A stretch of 64,000 nucleotides of DNA, from the NCBI GenBank assembly GCA_003255065.1, contig QAOA01000562.1, forward strand, positions 599,232 through 663,231, read 5' to 3'. Numbering within the stretch: position 1 is the stretch's first letter; every line of letters starts with the position of its first letter. A program made the position numbers and the translations under genes. The notes beneath the pieces are model-generated. The model was not told where the DNA came from. It saw only the letters and a list, made by a program, of their open reading frames with translations, and searched no databases. Below, piece after piece: positions 46,904 through 59,333 of the stretch. The DNA comes from Cercis canadensis (Eukaryota; Streptophyta; Magnoliopsida; Fabales; Fabaceae).

Positions 46904-49025
46904 GCCTTGAAGTGAAGGCTCAGCAACTCATACAAGATCAATTATATGCCAATTAGTGGTAAGTTATTTCTACTAATATATCTACGTAGGTCTGTTTGTT
47001 TGAAAATTTTTGTTACAAATTTTTCTATTATTTGTTTCACTAAAAATAATTTCCTAAAATAATTTTTTTTTTTGTTTTACAGAAAAATTAAAATTGGTTT
47101 TTATCTTTAGGTACTGAACCAGTAGGTGAATCACTTTCACCCAGAAGAACAATAGCAGATAATCACGTCAACACTTTGAATTTTCTAGAAAATATATTAT
47201 TGCCTGTCTATTAATGAAGATAAAAGTCCAGGCGCTGCAGTAACAATTTGACGACTAACCTATCTGATTGAAAAAATGACACTGACAACGATGATGGTAT
47301 TGATTTATTGAAATTTTGATCATAAATCAAATAGTAGTAGCGACAAACAAAGCAATAAAGATAACTCTGAATTATATATACATAAACTTACAAATATAGA
47401 AGAGAAAAAAAAATCATTTCAAATCATGTTATGTGAGAAGCACAAGCTAGATGTTGTCACTGACAAAACTCTTGTCAGTCTTCATTCAGCTCATTGTATT
47501 CAAGTTGCTGAAGGAACCTGATGGAGAGAGCCCTATGTCCCACCCTCAGCCACATTTTCATATTTATTTCTGAAATTCTAAAGAAGATATACACTGAAAA
47601 GGGACATTGAGAATGAGATGCCCACTTCAGACAAGCAAGCAGATAAAAGAGGTAGAAAATTTGCGTGGTGGACTATAGCAACCTCTAATCTAAGGCTGGA
47701 AACAAGCTCCAAACAAATTCCCTTATCCAAAAGACAGGTCAATGACGGCTAGGCATTTCAATATCACAACACAACCAAAACTGAAGTCAATTAACGTCAC
47801 CTAGCAATGCAAGATGTGAGAATGATAGAAATAATTTCACAAGTGGAAGTGAAATAGAAATAGAAAACATAATCAAAATCTTACGCAAAAGCATGATATA
47901 ACTATAAATAGTAATGTGTAACTACAAGGTAAAAATTGATCATTTACATAAAAAACATAACATAACTTGTTCAAGAAACAAGAAAAATAGAATCCAGCAA
48001 ATAAACCAAATGCCCCTAACCCATCTACAAGCTAATCGTACTGACTCTACCGAGCCTACTATCTTGTTCCGCAGTTGGGCTCCCATAGGTGAAACCACAG
48101 TCATTTGATGGCTTAACTATACATCACAACCAACTAGTTTATGTCAGAATAAATCTAAGACTAGATTGTGTAATTTCAAGAATTAAGACAACAAATCAAC
48201 AAAATATCATTAACAAATGTAGGAGCTCTACTGAGATCACGAATAAAATTTTACCACTTAATCACTGTATTTAACTAAAGTACTAGAATACCAACAAAAA
48301 AATTAAATGTCTACACCTAAGCATTATTCAAGTTGCCCAGGAACCATGCAGAATACGACAAGAATTAGTACTTCTGCATGCAAGGAGCTGAACAAAATCA
48401 ACTCCGAAAGGACTGCTTACAGAATATTGGCTTTAAAATCCTGATGAATGGCTACAAACCATGATATTGATTTCATATGCCACGCGTGAATGCAAAATGC
48501 ATAGATATTAGCTTTGAAGAGGAAAAGAAAATCTAAAACTGCAATTTTACTCGTACTTCTTAATCAAATATATCAGAAGAGTTTAACAAAATTGATAACA
48601 ACAGTAAATGAAAACACAAAACATTGAAGCTAACCACGTCCTAATGCAACAGGGAGCCAAGCTTTTTATTTGGCAACACAAATACAATTCATATGTGATA
48701 ATGTTGAAGTGTCCTAAAAAGCAATCAACTTTTTTTCCCAGGGATACTAGCATCCACAAATTCATAAAGAATTGACCAGAAATCTCAGTCAGGCAAAAAT
48801 TGCATTCGAGATTAGCATGATGATATACACAGTCTTTTCAGAATAAAGCCAACCAATCCATTAGAATATCACTTCCTTTCGAAAAGAAACCTTGACTACA
48901 TAGTAAAAGACATAAAATACTACTCCACATGCTCACAAATTTGATATGAAATCTAAATATTGGCAGACGTTTTGATCAAAGATTTGAACTTTACACTGTA
49001 GCTATTCGATGAAATGCCTAAGTCA
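46904..49025. other. Intergenic within the P450 array
   Basis: No gene supported. Includes a 523-bp block (48157-48679) repeated at 54467-54989. The right end (about 48970-49025) also matches sequence near 54275-54350. Confidence 0.6.
48157..48679. repeat. Duplicated intergenic block, copy 1
   Basis: Nearly identical to 54467-54989 in the same orientation; I saw a 2-base difference in the 'gaaaacacaaaac' stretch and only a few substitutions. Flanks diverge abruptly after 'tttatttggcaacac'. It probably moved with P450 array expansion. Confidence 0.8.
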
Positions 49026-49155
49026 GAAAAGGAGCAGTAGAAAAATAAAAAGAAAGAAAGAAAATAAACGGAGGGAAATCTACACTTTATATGTAATTAT
49101 ATGGCAGAGGTACCACGCAGAGAACTCGACAGAGTATCCTTGATATGTGAATGTG

Positions 49156-49993
49156 TCAATTGGCGTTATCATGAAGTGGAGGATAGTAATAAGTTGGAAT
49201 CAAGTAGAGGTTGTTTTTTCTTCCAGCCGTAGCTCCAAAGGCTTCAGTCATATCCAAGTCCTCCGATTTCATGTCATTTGGGAGTTCCCAGTCAAAGTGG
49301 TAAAGTAATCTAGCCAAAGGAAGCTCAATATTGGCTATACCAAATGAAATGCCAGGGCATATTCTCCTTCCTGCCCCAAAAGGGATGTACTCAAAGTTCG
49401 TACCTTTGAAATCAATAGAACTACCATGGAACCTCTCTGATATAAAGCTCTCAGCATCATGCCAATGCTCTGGATCTCTTCCAAGCGCCCATGCATTTAC
49501 TATGACTTGAGTCTTGATGGGTATTTCATAGCCATCGATTGTGCATGGTTCCCTACATTCTCTTGGAAGCAACAAAGGAACAGGAGGGTGTGACCTCAAG
49601 TTTTCTTTTATCACTGACTTTAAGTAACTAAGTTGTTGCAGATCAGTCTCGTGGATTGTTTTCTTTCCTCCTAAAGCTTCTCTTATTTCAGCCTGTGCCT
49701 TCTTCCTCACTCTGACATTTTTCATCATTTCTGACATAGCCCACTCTATTGTTGTTGATGAAGTGTCTGTTCCAGCAGAGAACATGTCCTGCATAAATGT
49801 TGGAAATATTTGCAGATAAATAAATAATTACAACAAGAACAACATGACGATTGCAAGTACATTTCATCAGCATGTTATTATGAAATTTATGATAGATATA
49901 CTAACCCAAATCACTGCTTTGATGTTGTTGTTTGTAATTGGGATGTCAAGGCTGCCACTCTTCTGGATTCGTAAGAGAACCTGGACAAGATTC
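49156..49993 (-). pseudogene. P450 gene B: 3' fragment of a gene A copy
   Basis: Exon 2 is complete and open (49788-49156, 210 residues) with AGTDTS, ETLR-region changed to ENLR, SERF in place of PERF, and an intact [10 protein letters not shown] heme loop. The intron and only the last ~88 bp of exon 1 (49906-49993, ending IKAVIW) follow; homology to gene A stops abruptly near 49993. With the membrane anchor and most of the fold missing it cannot be a working P450. The Thr to Asn change in the K-helix ETLR motif and the loss of Pro in PERF fit relaxed selection. Confidence 0.88.
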
Positions 49994-50276
49994 CAAATAG
50001 ACTATATACTATGTACTTCAATATACTATATACTTGTGGAAATGGTTAAAATAATGCGAATTCTTATTTATATGCCTCTATTCCACAGATATGTTTGTAG
50101 AAATCAAGCCAATTATGAAGGTCTGTTACTCTCATGAGTGGACAAGATGTTTCATGGCCAAAAAAAAAAAGTACAAGTTGTTTCAAGCTATTAACACACG
50201 GTTTAAACATTACAACTGAAGATGGTCGATAAAATGCCCTACAGAGAAATTGCAGTAAACATGATATTAAGGGGGG

Positions 50277-51983
50277 TCAATAGACATTATCATGAAGTGA
50301 AGGATTATATGGAGTGGGAACCAAATAGAGGTTGTTTTTCCTTCCAACTGCAACTCCAAAGGATTCAGTCATATCCAAGTTCTCTGGTTTCATTCTATTT
50401 GGGAGTTCCCAATCAAAGTGGTAGAGTAATTTAGCTAGAGGAAGCTCAATATTGGCTACACCGAATAAAATGCCTGGACATATTCTCCTTCCTGCTCCAA
50501 ATGGGAGGTACTCGAAGTTTGTCCCTTTGAAATCAAAAGAAGTGCCATGGAATCTCTCTGGTATAAAGCTCTCAGCATCATACCAATAGTTGGGATCTCT
50601 CCCAAGTGCCCATGCATTTACCATGACTTTTGTCTTGATGGCTATTTCATATCCACCAATCTTGCATGCTTCATTGCATTCTCTTGGCAGCAACAAAGGA
50701 ACGGGAGGGTGTAACCTCAAGGTTTCTTTTATCACTGACTTAAAGTAACCAAGTTCCTGCAAATCATCCTCAGAAATTGTTTTCTTTCCCTTGAAAGCTT
50801 CCCTTATTTCAGCTTGAGCCTTCTCCCTCACTCTCGGGTTTCTCATCATCTCTGACATAGCCCACTCTATGGCTGTCACAGAAGTATCAGTTCCACCACT
50901 AAACACGTCCTGGATAAGTGTTGCAAATGTTCAGATAAACATTCACACAAGAAGAAAATGATCATTGTATGAGGAAATTAAATTTGATGCCATTGATTTT
51001 GTCATACTTTTGTGAAAACTCATAGCAAATAGATATCATAAGGCTGATAATGACATGAACTTTATGGCATCTATATACTAATTACTAACCAAAATCACAG
51101 CTTTGATGTTGTTGGTTGTGATTGGGACGTCAAGGCTTCCACTTTGTTGGACTCGTAGAAGAACATCAACAAGATCTTCCTCCCCTGCTTCACCCTTGCC
51201 TTCTTTTGCTTTCATCTTCTTTACTTGATGCTCGTTGACTATTTTTTCTAAGATCCTGTCCAGCTGCTTATGCATCTTCTCCAATTTGGCTTTGGTTCGA
51301 GTTATCAGATGAATGGGTTTCAGTGTAGGAAACAAATCAGACAGGTCAAACCCTGCTGTCAGTTCTACTCCTATTTTGAGCAAAGCTAAAAGTTCTTCTT
51401 CATCTTCAGATTTTTTACCAAATGCTGCCCTGCAAACAATAGTACTTACCGAAGACAAAATTCTTGTAGTGAGATTGATTGGTGAACCTGCAGACAACTG
51501 AATTGATTCTATGAGCTTAGCTATCTCATCTTCTCGAAGGAAGGAGAAAGACCGAACCTTTTTAGCACTTAGAAGCTCTAACGTGCATATTTTCCGCATT
51601 TGTCTCCAGTAATCACCATATGGAGCAAAAGCAATATCTGTTGAGTCATAGGCCCAAATTTTTGGACAAAGAAGTTCAGGCCTCTGCATAAAAGCAAGAT
51701 CATGTGTTTTCATTATCTCCTTGGCCAAATCTGCAGATGATACAACCACTGCAGAAATTTCACCCAGTTGCAGGTGCATCAAAGGTCCATATTTGTGGGC
51801 TAATTCTCCGAGGGCTTGGTGTGGAAGTGACCCTGCTGCTGCTAGTTGATGAAGGTTCCCTATGAGGGGTAGTTTCCATGGCCCTGGGGGCAACTTGGCT
51901 TTCACTTTTTGCTTGTAATTCTTTGCAAGCCAAACCAAGAGGAGGAAAAATGTAATAAGCAAGAAGGAAGATTGCAGTTCCAT
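50277..51983 (-). CDS. Cytochrome P450, CYP71D-like (P450 gene C, intact)
   Basis: Exons 51983-51090 and 50909-50277 join in frame ([16 protein letters not shown]) to 508 residues. Anchor [20 protein letters not shown], proline hinge LPPGPWKLP, oxygen motif GGTDTS, K-helix ETLR, PERF and heme loop [10 protein letters not shown] (Cys442) are all present. No frame disruption was found. It belongs to a subtype with genes E and G: the three share exon-intron structure, intron sequence and a promoter block with a TATA box about 55 bp before the ATG. An ER monooxygenase by family; substrate unknown. Confidence 0.92.
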
Positions 51984-52035
51984 GGCCTCAAAGGGGAACT
52001 CAGTTTTCTGCAGATGATATGTTTCATTTTCCTAG

Positions 52036-52047
52036 TTATATATAAAA
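52036..52047 (-). promoter_or_regulatory. TATA box of P450 gene C
   Basis: The minus strand reads TTTTATATATAA about 55 bp before the gene C ATG. The same box in the same position precedes genes E (56861-56872) and G (61451-61462). The leader should be only ~25-30 nt. Confidence 0.6.
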
Positions 52048-52257
52048 CTTCAATGAAGAGTGTGGCGCATAATTTTTTTTTTCTTTTGTCTTTATTCATA
52101 GTTGACCTGTGATATTCACATATATTAACTTTTTAAATCTAAACATGTGGGAAGCGAGATAAGTATATACTTTGAAGATTTCTCAATCCTTGATAGCATT
52201 CCTATAAATTATTTAGTGGTTTAAGAGTGGCAGCAATAAACAATTATCACATGATAC

Positions 52258-53234
52258 AAAGCTCTAACGTACATATTTTCCTCATCTGTCTCCAGTAATC
52301 ACCATAAGGAGCAAAGGCAATGTCTACTGAATCATAAGCAACGATCTTAGAAGAAAGAAACTCTGGCCTCTGAGCAAAAGCAAGATCATATGTTTTCATT
52401 ACCTCCATGGCCATCTTGGAAGATGATACAATCACTGCAGAAATTTCACCCAGTTCCCTATGAGAGGTAGTTTCCATGGCCCCGGAGGCAGTTTACGGAC
52501 CAGACTCTTAGCTCTAGAGTTTTGCTTGTAGTATGTTGGAAAATGAAAGAGGGGGGAGCAAGTTCTACATTGGTTAAAGATAAGAAAAACAAATAGTATA
52601 TAAAGTAAAGTAACACAAGTCCAAATGCTTTAGGCATTTTGGACAAGAAGTGGCGCACTCAACATGAAGACAACTCTCTCCACAATATGAAGGCTTGGAT
52701 GGGGCCCACTCACATATTTCAACGTGGTATCAGAGCCCACATGGCTTAACAGCCCAGTTCGATCCAAGACCCAGACAAGACCTATGGCCTTTGAGATTCA
52801 AGCATAGAAAAAAAAAAAAAAAAGCACAAGCCCAGGAGGCAGAAAAAAAAAAGAAGCAGACCTGTGGCCTCTGTGACTCGAAGCTTGAAGTACAAACCCA
52901 AGTTGAGATTTAAATAATTAAAAAATGACAAGCCACAACTAGGACAAAAAGGCCAGTTGGACTTTAGGGAGAGTGTTGAAAAATGAAAGAGTAGGAATAA
53001 GTTCCACATTAATTAAAGATAAGAAAAACAAATAGTATATAAAGTAGAGTGACACAAGTCCAAATGCCTTAAGCATTTTAGACAAGAAGTGACATACTCA
53101 ACATGAAGACAACACTCTCCATAACATGAAGTCTTGGATGGGGCCCACTCACATATTTCAACATACCTTGCAAGCCAAATCAATAAGGAGGAGATGAACA
53201 AGGTAATGACCAGAAGGGAAGATTGAAATTCCAT
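52258..53234 (-). pseudogene. P450 gene D: exon 1 fragment interrupted by a TRIM element
   Basis: The 5' end of exon 1 (53234-53164, MEFQSSLLVIT...WLARY) is separated from the rest (52533-52258) by a 630-bp TRIM retrotransposon. The remaining part runs from YKQNSRAK through the proline hinge to ICTLEL, then stops where a copy of the gene C promoter region begins. A ~100-bp deletion between short 'gtt' repeats has also removed the segment after the hinge. No exon 2 exists. A dead relic of a fourth array subtype; its sibling is at 61666-62893. Confidence 0.9.
52534..53163 (-). mobile_element. TRIM (miniature LTR retrotransposon) in P450 gene D
   Basis: 630 bp. LTRs at 52534-52724 (191 bp) and 52974-53163 (190 bp), TGTTG(g/a)AAAATG to TTTCAAC(g/a). 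A primer-binding site TGGTATCAGAGC starts right after the first LTR on the plus strand (52725), and a purine-rich TTTAGGGAGAG precedes the second. The ~250-bp interior has A-runs and no coding capacity. By PBS position the element itself reads on the plus strand; the strand given is that of the host gene. The small host-site overlap is only 2-3 bp, so no clear 5-bp target duplication could be shown. Confidence 0.88.
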
Positions 53235-55020
53235 GGCATGAAGGGAAAGACTGATTGAGACTGCTATGTTTTATTCATCCCTAGTAGTAAAACTTCAGAA
53301 GAGAACGTAGCACACAAATCGTTCTACATGCTTAGATATTTGAATCTTTTTTAATTCATATATAGTTTATGGTGGAAAATGAATAGTTCCATGAAGAGGC
53401 GGAATTCACTATGGAAATTGAAAAGATAACATAGAATGGTGACAAAAATTTCTCCAAGTCTCGCCTGCAAAATTAATGGGTGTTGGACAATGAAGTTTGT
53501 GCCTATATTTCTGAGACTACAGGAAAGTAAATACCAACAAAATACAGACATAATCTTTCATCGACTGTTTTGTTTGTTATAAACTGCACTTTAGAGAAGC
53601 ATAAACAAACTAAGACAGCATTAAATACACTCTAAATAAGAAATTTATGATTCATTAGCAAAAAAAANAAAAAAAAAAAAAAAAAAAAAAAAAAGAAGGA
53701 AATTTATGATTGAAAATTAAAATTTTCATGTGCTAATAAACATAGGCAAGGCAATATACATTCTTATAAGAATTTCTAATAATTTCCAATTGTCGTACTA
53801 AATATGATAATTTTGAATTATATATATCTCAGACATTAATATCTTATATTTACTGAGTTAAGATCTTAAAATGTGCTTTCCATAGCAGAAGTAGCCTAGA
53901 ATCTTGTTTGCATAAAAGCTAAGAGGACATAGTATCACAATTTTGCATATAACGTCAAACGGGACCATTTACAATACATTTCAACCAGCGAGTCAAAGGC
54001 AACCCCATCTATCATGATCAAATTAATATTGGGAAGAAAGTTAAATTCAAATTGTTATTCATAGAATCAAGCATTTGCATAAATGCTGCAGGTATATTTG
54101 TTGATAAATTCAATTTTTATTTATTTATTACATAAATTCAATTAAGATATAGCATATGAAGAAATGATGAAGAAGGCCACACATTAAAGACCCTGGCTTT
54201 GCAGCTAGGCACCATTAATCAACTCTATAATCGAGGTCTTCTATCTCTTGAGCGCGAAGGTGATAGAAGTTGTAATCAAAGATTTGAACTTTTACACTGA
54301 AGCTATTCGATGAAATGCCTAACACAGAAAAGGAGCAGTAGAAAAAAAGAAAGAAAGAAAATAAACGGAGGGCAATCTACAACATTAACAAATATAGACA
54401 TGAGTTTTCATGAACTGTCTCTTATTCCTCTTCTTTGGGAAGATGAAATTGGCGTAAACTCTTCCTATAAGACTAGATTGTGTAATTTCAAGAATTAAGA
54501 CAACAAATCAACAAAATATCATTAACAAATGTAGGAGCTCTACTGAGATCACGAATAAAATTTTACCACTTAATCACTGTATTTAACTAAAGTGCTAGAA
54601 TACCAACAAAAAAATTAAATGTCTACACCTAAGCATTATTCAAGTTGCCCAGGAACCATGCAGAATACGACAAGAATTAGTACTTCTGCATGCAAGGAGC
54701 CGACCAAAATCAACTCCGAAAGGACTGCTTACAGAATATTGGCTTTAAAATCCTGATGAATGGCTACAAACCATGATATTGATTTCATATGCCACGCGTG
54801 AATGCAAAATGCATAGATATTAGCTTTGAAGAGGAAAAGAAAATCTAAAACTGCAATTTTACTCGTACTTCTTAATCAAATATATCAGAAGAGTTTAACA
54901 AAATTGATAACAACAGTAAATGAAAACAAAACATTGAAGCTAACCACGTCCTAATGCAACAGGGAGCCAAGCTTTTTATTTGGCAACACTTTGATTTCTA
55001 CAAACATGATATTAAGGGGA
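53235..55020. other. Intergenic within the P450 array
   Basis: No gene supported. Includes a single N inside a poly-A run (53668), AT-rich sequence, and the second copy of the duplicated block (54467-54989). Confidence 0.6.
54467..54989. repeat. Duplicated intergenic block, copy 2
   Basis: Same orientation and nearly the same sequence as 48157-48679. It ends 32 bp before the stop codon of P450 gene E, so this copy supplies that gene's 3' flank. Confidence 0.8.
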
Positions 55021-56810
55021 TCAATAGACATTATCACGAAGTGAAGGATTATATGGAGTGGGAACCAAATAAAGGTTGTTTTTCCTTCTAACGGCAGTTC
55101 CAAGGGATTCAGTCATATCCAAGTTCTCTGGTTTCATTCCATTTGGGAGTTCCCAATCAAAGTGGTAGAGTAATTTAGCTAGAGGAAGCTCAATATTGGC
55201 TACACCGAATAAAATGCCTGGACATATTCTCTTTCCTGCTCCAAATGGGAGGTACTCGAAGTTTGTCCCTTTGAAATCAAAAGAAGTGCCATGGAATCTC
55301 TCTGGTATAAAGCTCTCAGCATCATACCAATAATTGGGATCTCTCCCAAGTGCCCATGCATTTACTATGACTTTTGTCTTGATGGCTATTTCATATCCAC
55401 CAATCTTGCATGCTTCATTGCATTCTCTTGGCAGCAAAGGAAGGGGAGGGTGTAACCTCAAGGTTTCTTTTATCACTGACTTAAAGTAACCAAGTTCCTG
55501 CAGATCATCCTCCGAAATTGTTTTCTTTCCCTTGAAAGCTTCCCTTATTTCAGCTTGAGCCTTCTCCCTCACTCTTGGGTTTCTCATCATCTCTGACATA
55601 GCCCACTCTATTGCTGTTAGTGAAGTATCAGTTCCAGCACCAAACACGTCCTGGATAAGTGTTGCAAATGTTCAGATAAACATTCACACAAGAAGAAAAT
55701 GATCATTGTATGAGGAAATTAAATTTGATGCCAATGATTTTGTCACATACTTTTGTGAAAACTCATAGCAAATAGATATCATAAGGCTGATAATGACATG
55801 AACTTTATGGCGTCTATATACTAATTACTAACCAAAATCACAGCTTTGATGTTGTTGGTTGTGATTGGGACATCAAGGCTTCCACTTTGTTGGACTCGTA
55901 GAAGAACATCAACAAGATCTTCCTCCCCTGCTTCACCCTTGCCTTCTTTTGCTCTCATCGTCTTTACTTGATGCTCGTTGACTATTTTTTCTAAGATCCT
56001 GTCCAGCTGCTTATGCGTCTTCTCCAATTTGGCTTTGGTTCGAGTTATCAGATGAATAGGTTTCAGTGTAGGAAACAAATCAGACAGGTCAAACCCTGCT
56101 GTCAGTTCGGCTCCTATTTTCAGCAAAGCTAAACGTTCTTCTTCTTCTTCATCTTCAGATTTTTTACCAAATGCTGCCGTGCTAACAATAGCACTTACCG
56201 TATAGAAAATTCTTGTAGTGAGATTGATTACTTCAGATTTTTTACCAAATGCTGCCGTGCTAACAATAGCACTTACAGTATAGAAAATTCTTGTAGTGAG
56301 ATTGATTGGTGAACCTGCAGACAACTGGATTGATTCTATGAGCTTAGCTATCTCATCTTCTCGAAGGAAGGAGAAAGACCGAACCTTTTTAGCACTTAGA
56401 AGCTCTAACGTGCATATTTTCCGCATTTGTCTCCAGTAATCACCATATGGAGCAAAACCAATATCTGTTGAGTCATAGAACCAAATTTTTGAACAAAGAA
56501 GTTCAGGCCTCTGCATAAAAGCAAGATCACGTGTTTTCATTATCTCCTTGGCCAAATCTGCAGATGATACAACCACTGCAGAAATTTCACCCAGTTGCAG
56601 GTGCATCAAAGGTCCATATTTGCGGGCTAATTCTCGGAGGGCATGGTGTGGAAGTGACCCTGCTGCTGCTAGTTGATGCAGGTTCCCTATGAGGGGTAGT
56701 TTCCATGGCCCTGGGGGCAACTTGGCTTTCACTTTTTGCTTGTAATTCTTTGCAAGCCAAACCAAGAGGAGGAAAAATGTAATAAGCAAGAAGGAAGATT
56801 GCAGTTCCAT
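55021..56810 (-). CDS. P450 gene E: open, with 26-residue internal duplication
   Basis: Exons 56810-55833 and 55650-55021 join in frame to 535 residues, against ~508 for gene C. The excess is mainly a 78-bp tandem duplication (56153-56230 and 56231-56307) that repeats the INLTTRIF...FGKKSE segment. It also has two extra Glu codons nearby and lacks one Leu in the LLLPREC stretch. The anchor, LPPGPWKLP hinge, AGTDTS, ETLR, PERF and FGAGKRICPG (Cys469) motifs are intact. The repeat falls in the middle of the fold, where CYP71 enzymes have helices D-F, so the enzyme may be unstable or altered. An ATG at 56852 would add 14 in-frame residues, but it is probably upstream of the transcript start. Confidence 0.8.
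56153..56307 (-). repeat. 78-bp tandem duplication inside P450 gene E
   Basis: Two copies starting 'cttcagattttttacc' on the plus strand, offset by exactly 78 bp, with a single c/a difference ('ttaccgta' against 'ttacagta'). Present in E but not in C or G. Confidence 0.95.
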
Positions 56811-56860
56811 GGCCTCAATGGGAAACTCAGTTTTCTGCAGATAATGTTTCATTTTCCTAG

Positions 56861-56872
56861 TTATATATAAAA
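56861..56872 (-). promoter_or_regulatory. TATA box of P450 gene E
   Basis: Minus strand TTTTATATATAA, same position relative to the ATG as in genes C and G. Confidence 0.6.
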
Positions 56873-56873
56873 C

Positions 56874-57724
56874 TTCAATGAAGAGTGTGGCACATAATTT
56901 TTTTTTTTTTTTTGTCTTTATTCATAGTTGACCTGTGATATTCACATATTTTAAATCTAAACATGTGGGAAGCGAGATAATTAAGTATATACTTTGAAGA
57001 TTTTCTCAATCTTTTTTAGCATTCCTATAAATTATTTAGTGGTTTAAGAGTGGCAGCAATAAACAATTATCACATGATAGGGTGAGTTCAACCAATAAAA
57101 ACAAAATCCTTGGACAACATGACTTAGGAATCTTTGGCTTTTTTTTTTTTTGGTTATAATTTGAGCATAATTTATGGTTGCACACTTGCATTCTTTTCGA
57201 CCAAATGTATTATGGAAGAAAGGTGACAGTATCTCTGGTCTAATCCGGAAGAGTGAAGAAGCGCATTATATCATTATTCCAAAAAACACGAAAGGAAAAG
57301 ACATAACAAAGTCTGGGGTTGGGGAACAAGTAATAAGAAACAAGAAAATGGATACCTTTTCTCTCCGATTTTGGAGAAAGAATATTTGTGAGGACTCATA
57401 CTCTTTTTTACCATGATTTTTGGCTAATTTTCATTTAACTATCCAACTAGGACAACATATTCTTCTTTCCCACATTGTCTCCTCCCTCCAATTTTCTTTT
57501 CTCTACTTTGATTCTAATTCAAACAAAAGGTTGAGGAAATTATTGAAAAATGTTTCTCTCAATCAAAGGAAAAATAAGTTGTTTCTTCCAATCAAAGGAA
57601 ATAAAAAGTACAAGTTGTTTCTAGCTATTAACAAAAGCTTTAAATATTACAACTGAACCTGTTCGATAAAATGCCCCACAGAGAAATAGCAGTGACAGAG
57701 GACAATCTAGTTTTTGTTCCCTCA
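56874..57724. other. Intergenic between P450 genes E and F
   Basis: The first ~210 bp match the gene C and G upstream region. The rest holds open frames at 57174-57416 and 57420-57656 with no recognisable domain; not supported as genes. Confidence 0.55.
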
Positions 57725-59333
57725 TTACTTTTTCAGCGTAGACATGATACCAAGAGGGTCGAAATTATGATGAAGTGAAGGAATCAAATACAAGTTGTTC
57801 TTCCTTCCAACCGCAGCTCCATAGGCCTCAGTCATATCCAAATCCTCTGGTTTCATTGTGTTTGGAAGTTCCCAGTCAAAGTGGTAGAGTAATGGAGCCA
57901 GAGGAAGCTCAATGTTGGCTCTACCAAATGAAATGCCTGGGCATATTCTCCTTCCTGCCCCAAAAGTGATGTACTCAAAGTAGCTACCTTTGAAATCAAT
58001 ATAACTGGCATGGAACCTCTCTGGTATAAAGCTTTCAGCATCATAGCAGTGCTCTGGATCTCTTCCCATCGCCCATGCATTTACTATGACTTTAGTCTTG
58101 ATGGGTATTTCGTAGCCATTAATTGTGCATAGTTCCCTGCATTCTCTTGGCAGCAACAAAGGAGTAGGAGGGCGTAACCTCAAGGTTTCTTTTATCACTG
58201 ACTTTAGATAAGGAAGTTCCTGCGGATCAGTCTCATGGATTGCTTTCTTTCCCCTGAAAGCTTCTCTTTTTCAGCCTGTGCCTTCTCCATGACTCTGGGA
58301 TTTCTCATCATCTCTGACATAAGCCCATTCTAGTGCTGTCGCTGAAGTACCAGTTCCAGCAGCAGATATATCCTGTAAAAATGTTGGAAACAATTTCAGG
58401 TATATAATCATAATTAGAACAAAATGATGAGAAGAACTTTATGATAGATACGCTAACCCAAATTACTGCTTTGATGTTGTTGATTGTGACCTCAAGGTTT
58501 CCACTCTTGGATTCGTAAAAGAACTTGAACAAGATTTTCATTCCCTGCTTTACCTTTTCCTTCTTTAACTCCCTTCTGCTTTTCTTGATTCTCGTTGATA
58601 ATGTCCTCTAAGATTTTGTCTTTCTTCTTCTCTATCTTCTCCAATTTGCTATTAAACCCAGTTATGACATGAACAGGTTTCATTGAAGGAAACAAATCAG
58701 CCAAATCAAATCCTCCGGACGGTTCTGTTGCTTTCTTAAGCAAAGACAATAACTCAGCTTGGTTCTTTCTTGTGTTACCAAATGCTGCCCTGGAGACCAA
58801 GGTACTTGCTAAAGTGAAAATTCGTTTCGAAAGATTGATTGGTGAACCTGTTCCTTATCTTCTCGAAAGGAAGAAAAAGACTGAACCCTCTTGACACTGA
58901 GAAGATCTAGCATGCATATTTTCCCCATCTGTCTCCAGTAATCACCGTATGGAGCAAAAATAGTGTCTGCTCTTCAATAGACCAAAATTTTCCCAGCAAG
59001 CGGTTCTGGCCTCTGCACAAAAGCAAGATCATGTGTTTTCATTATCTCCTTGGCCATGTCTGGGGATGATACAACCACTGCAGAAATTTCTCCTAGTTGT
59101 AGGTGCATCAGAGGTCCATATTTTCGGGCTAGTTTTCGAAGAGCATGGTGTGGAAGTGAACCTGCAGCTGCTAATTGATGCTAGTTCTCTATGATAGGTA
59201 GCTTCCATGGCCCGGGGGGCAATTTATGGACTAGACTCTTGGCTTTAACTTTTTGCTTGTAATTCATTGCAACCCAAAGCATCAACAGGAAGAGGAAGAG
59301 AGTGATGACCAAGAAGGAAGATTGGAATTCCAT
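57725..59333 (-). pseudogene. P450 gene F: disabled copy, both exons present
   Basis: Exon 1 (59333 to about 58460) starts MEFQSSFLVITLF but has stops soon after LPPGPWKLP (within residues 50-55) and again in the segment corresponding to KILVY, plus an internal deletion near 58850. Exon 2 (about 58374-57725) has an extra base after ALEWA and a missing base near the AEIREA position, so the frame is lost and then recovered. The oxygen motif is AGTGTS, lacking its acidic residue. The ETLR, PERF and [10 protein letters not shown] regions remain readable. Clearly a pseudogene of the gene A-like subtype. Confidence 0.93.

Noticed and set aside
51902..52112. Frames overlapping the gene C start on both strands
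   Set aside because: Upstream or antisense shadows; the TATA position suggests the upstream ATG is not transcribed.
57174..57656. Two frames of about 80 codons between P450 genes E and F
   Set aside because: No similarity I recognise to P450s, organelle DNA or retroelements; possible chance frames.
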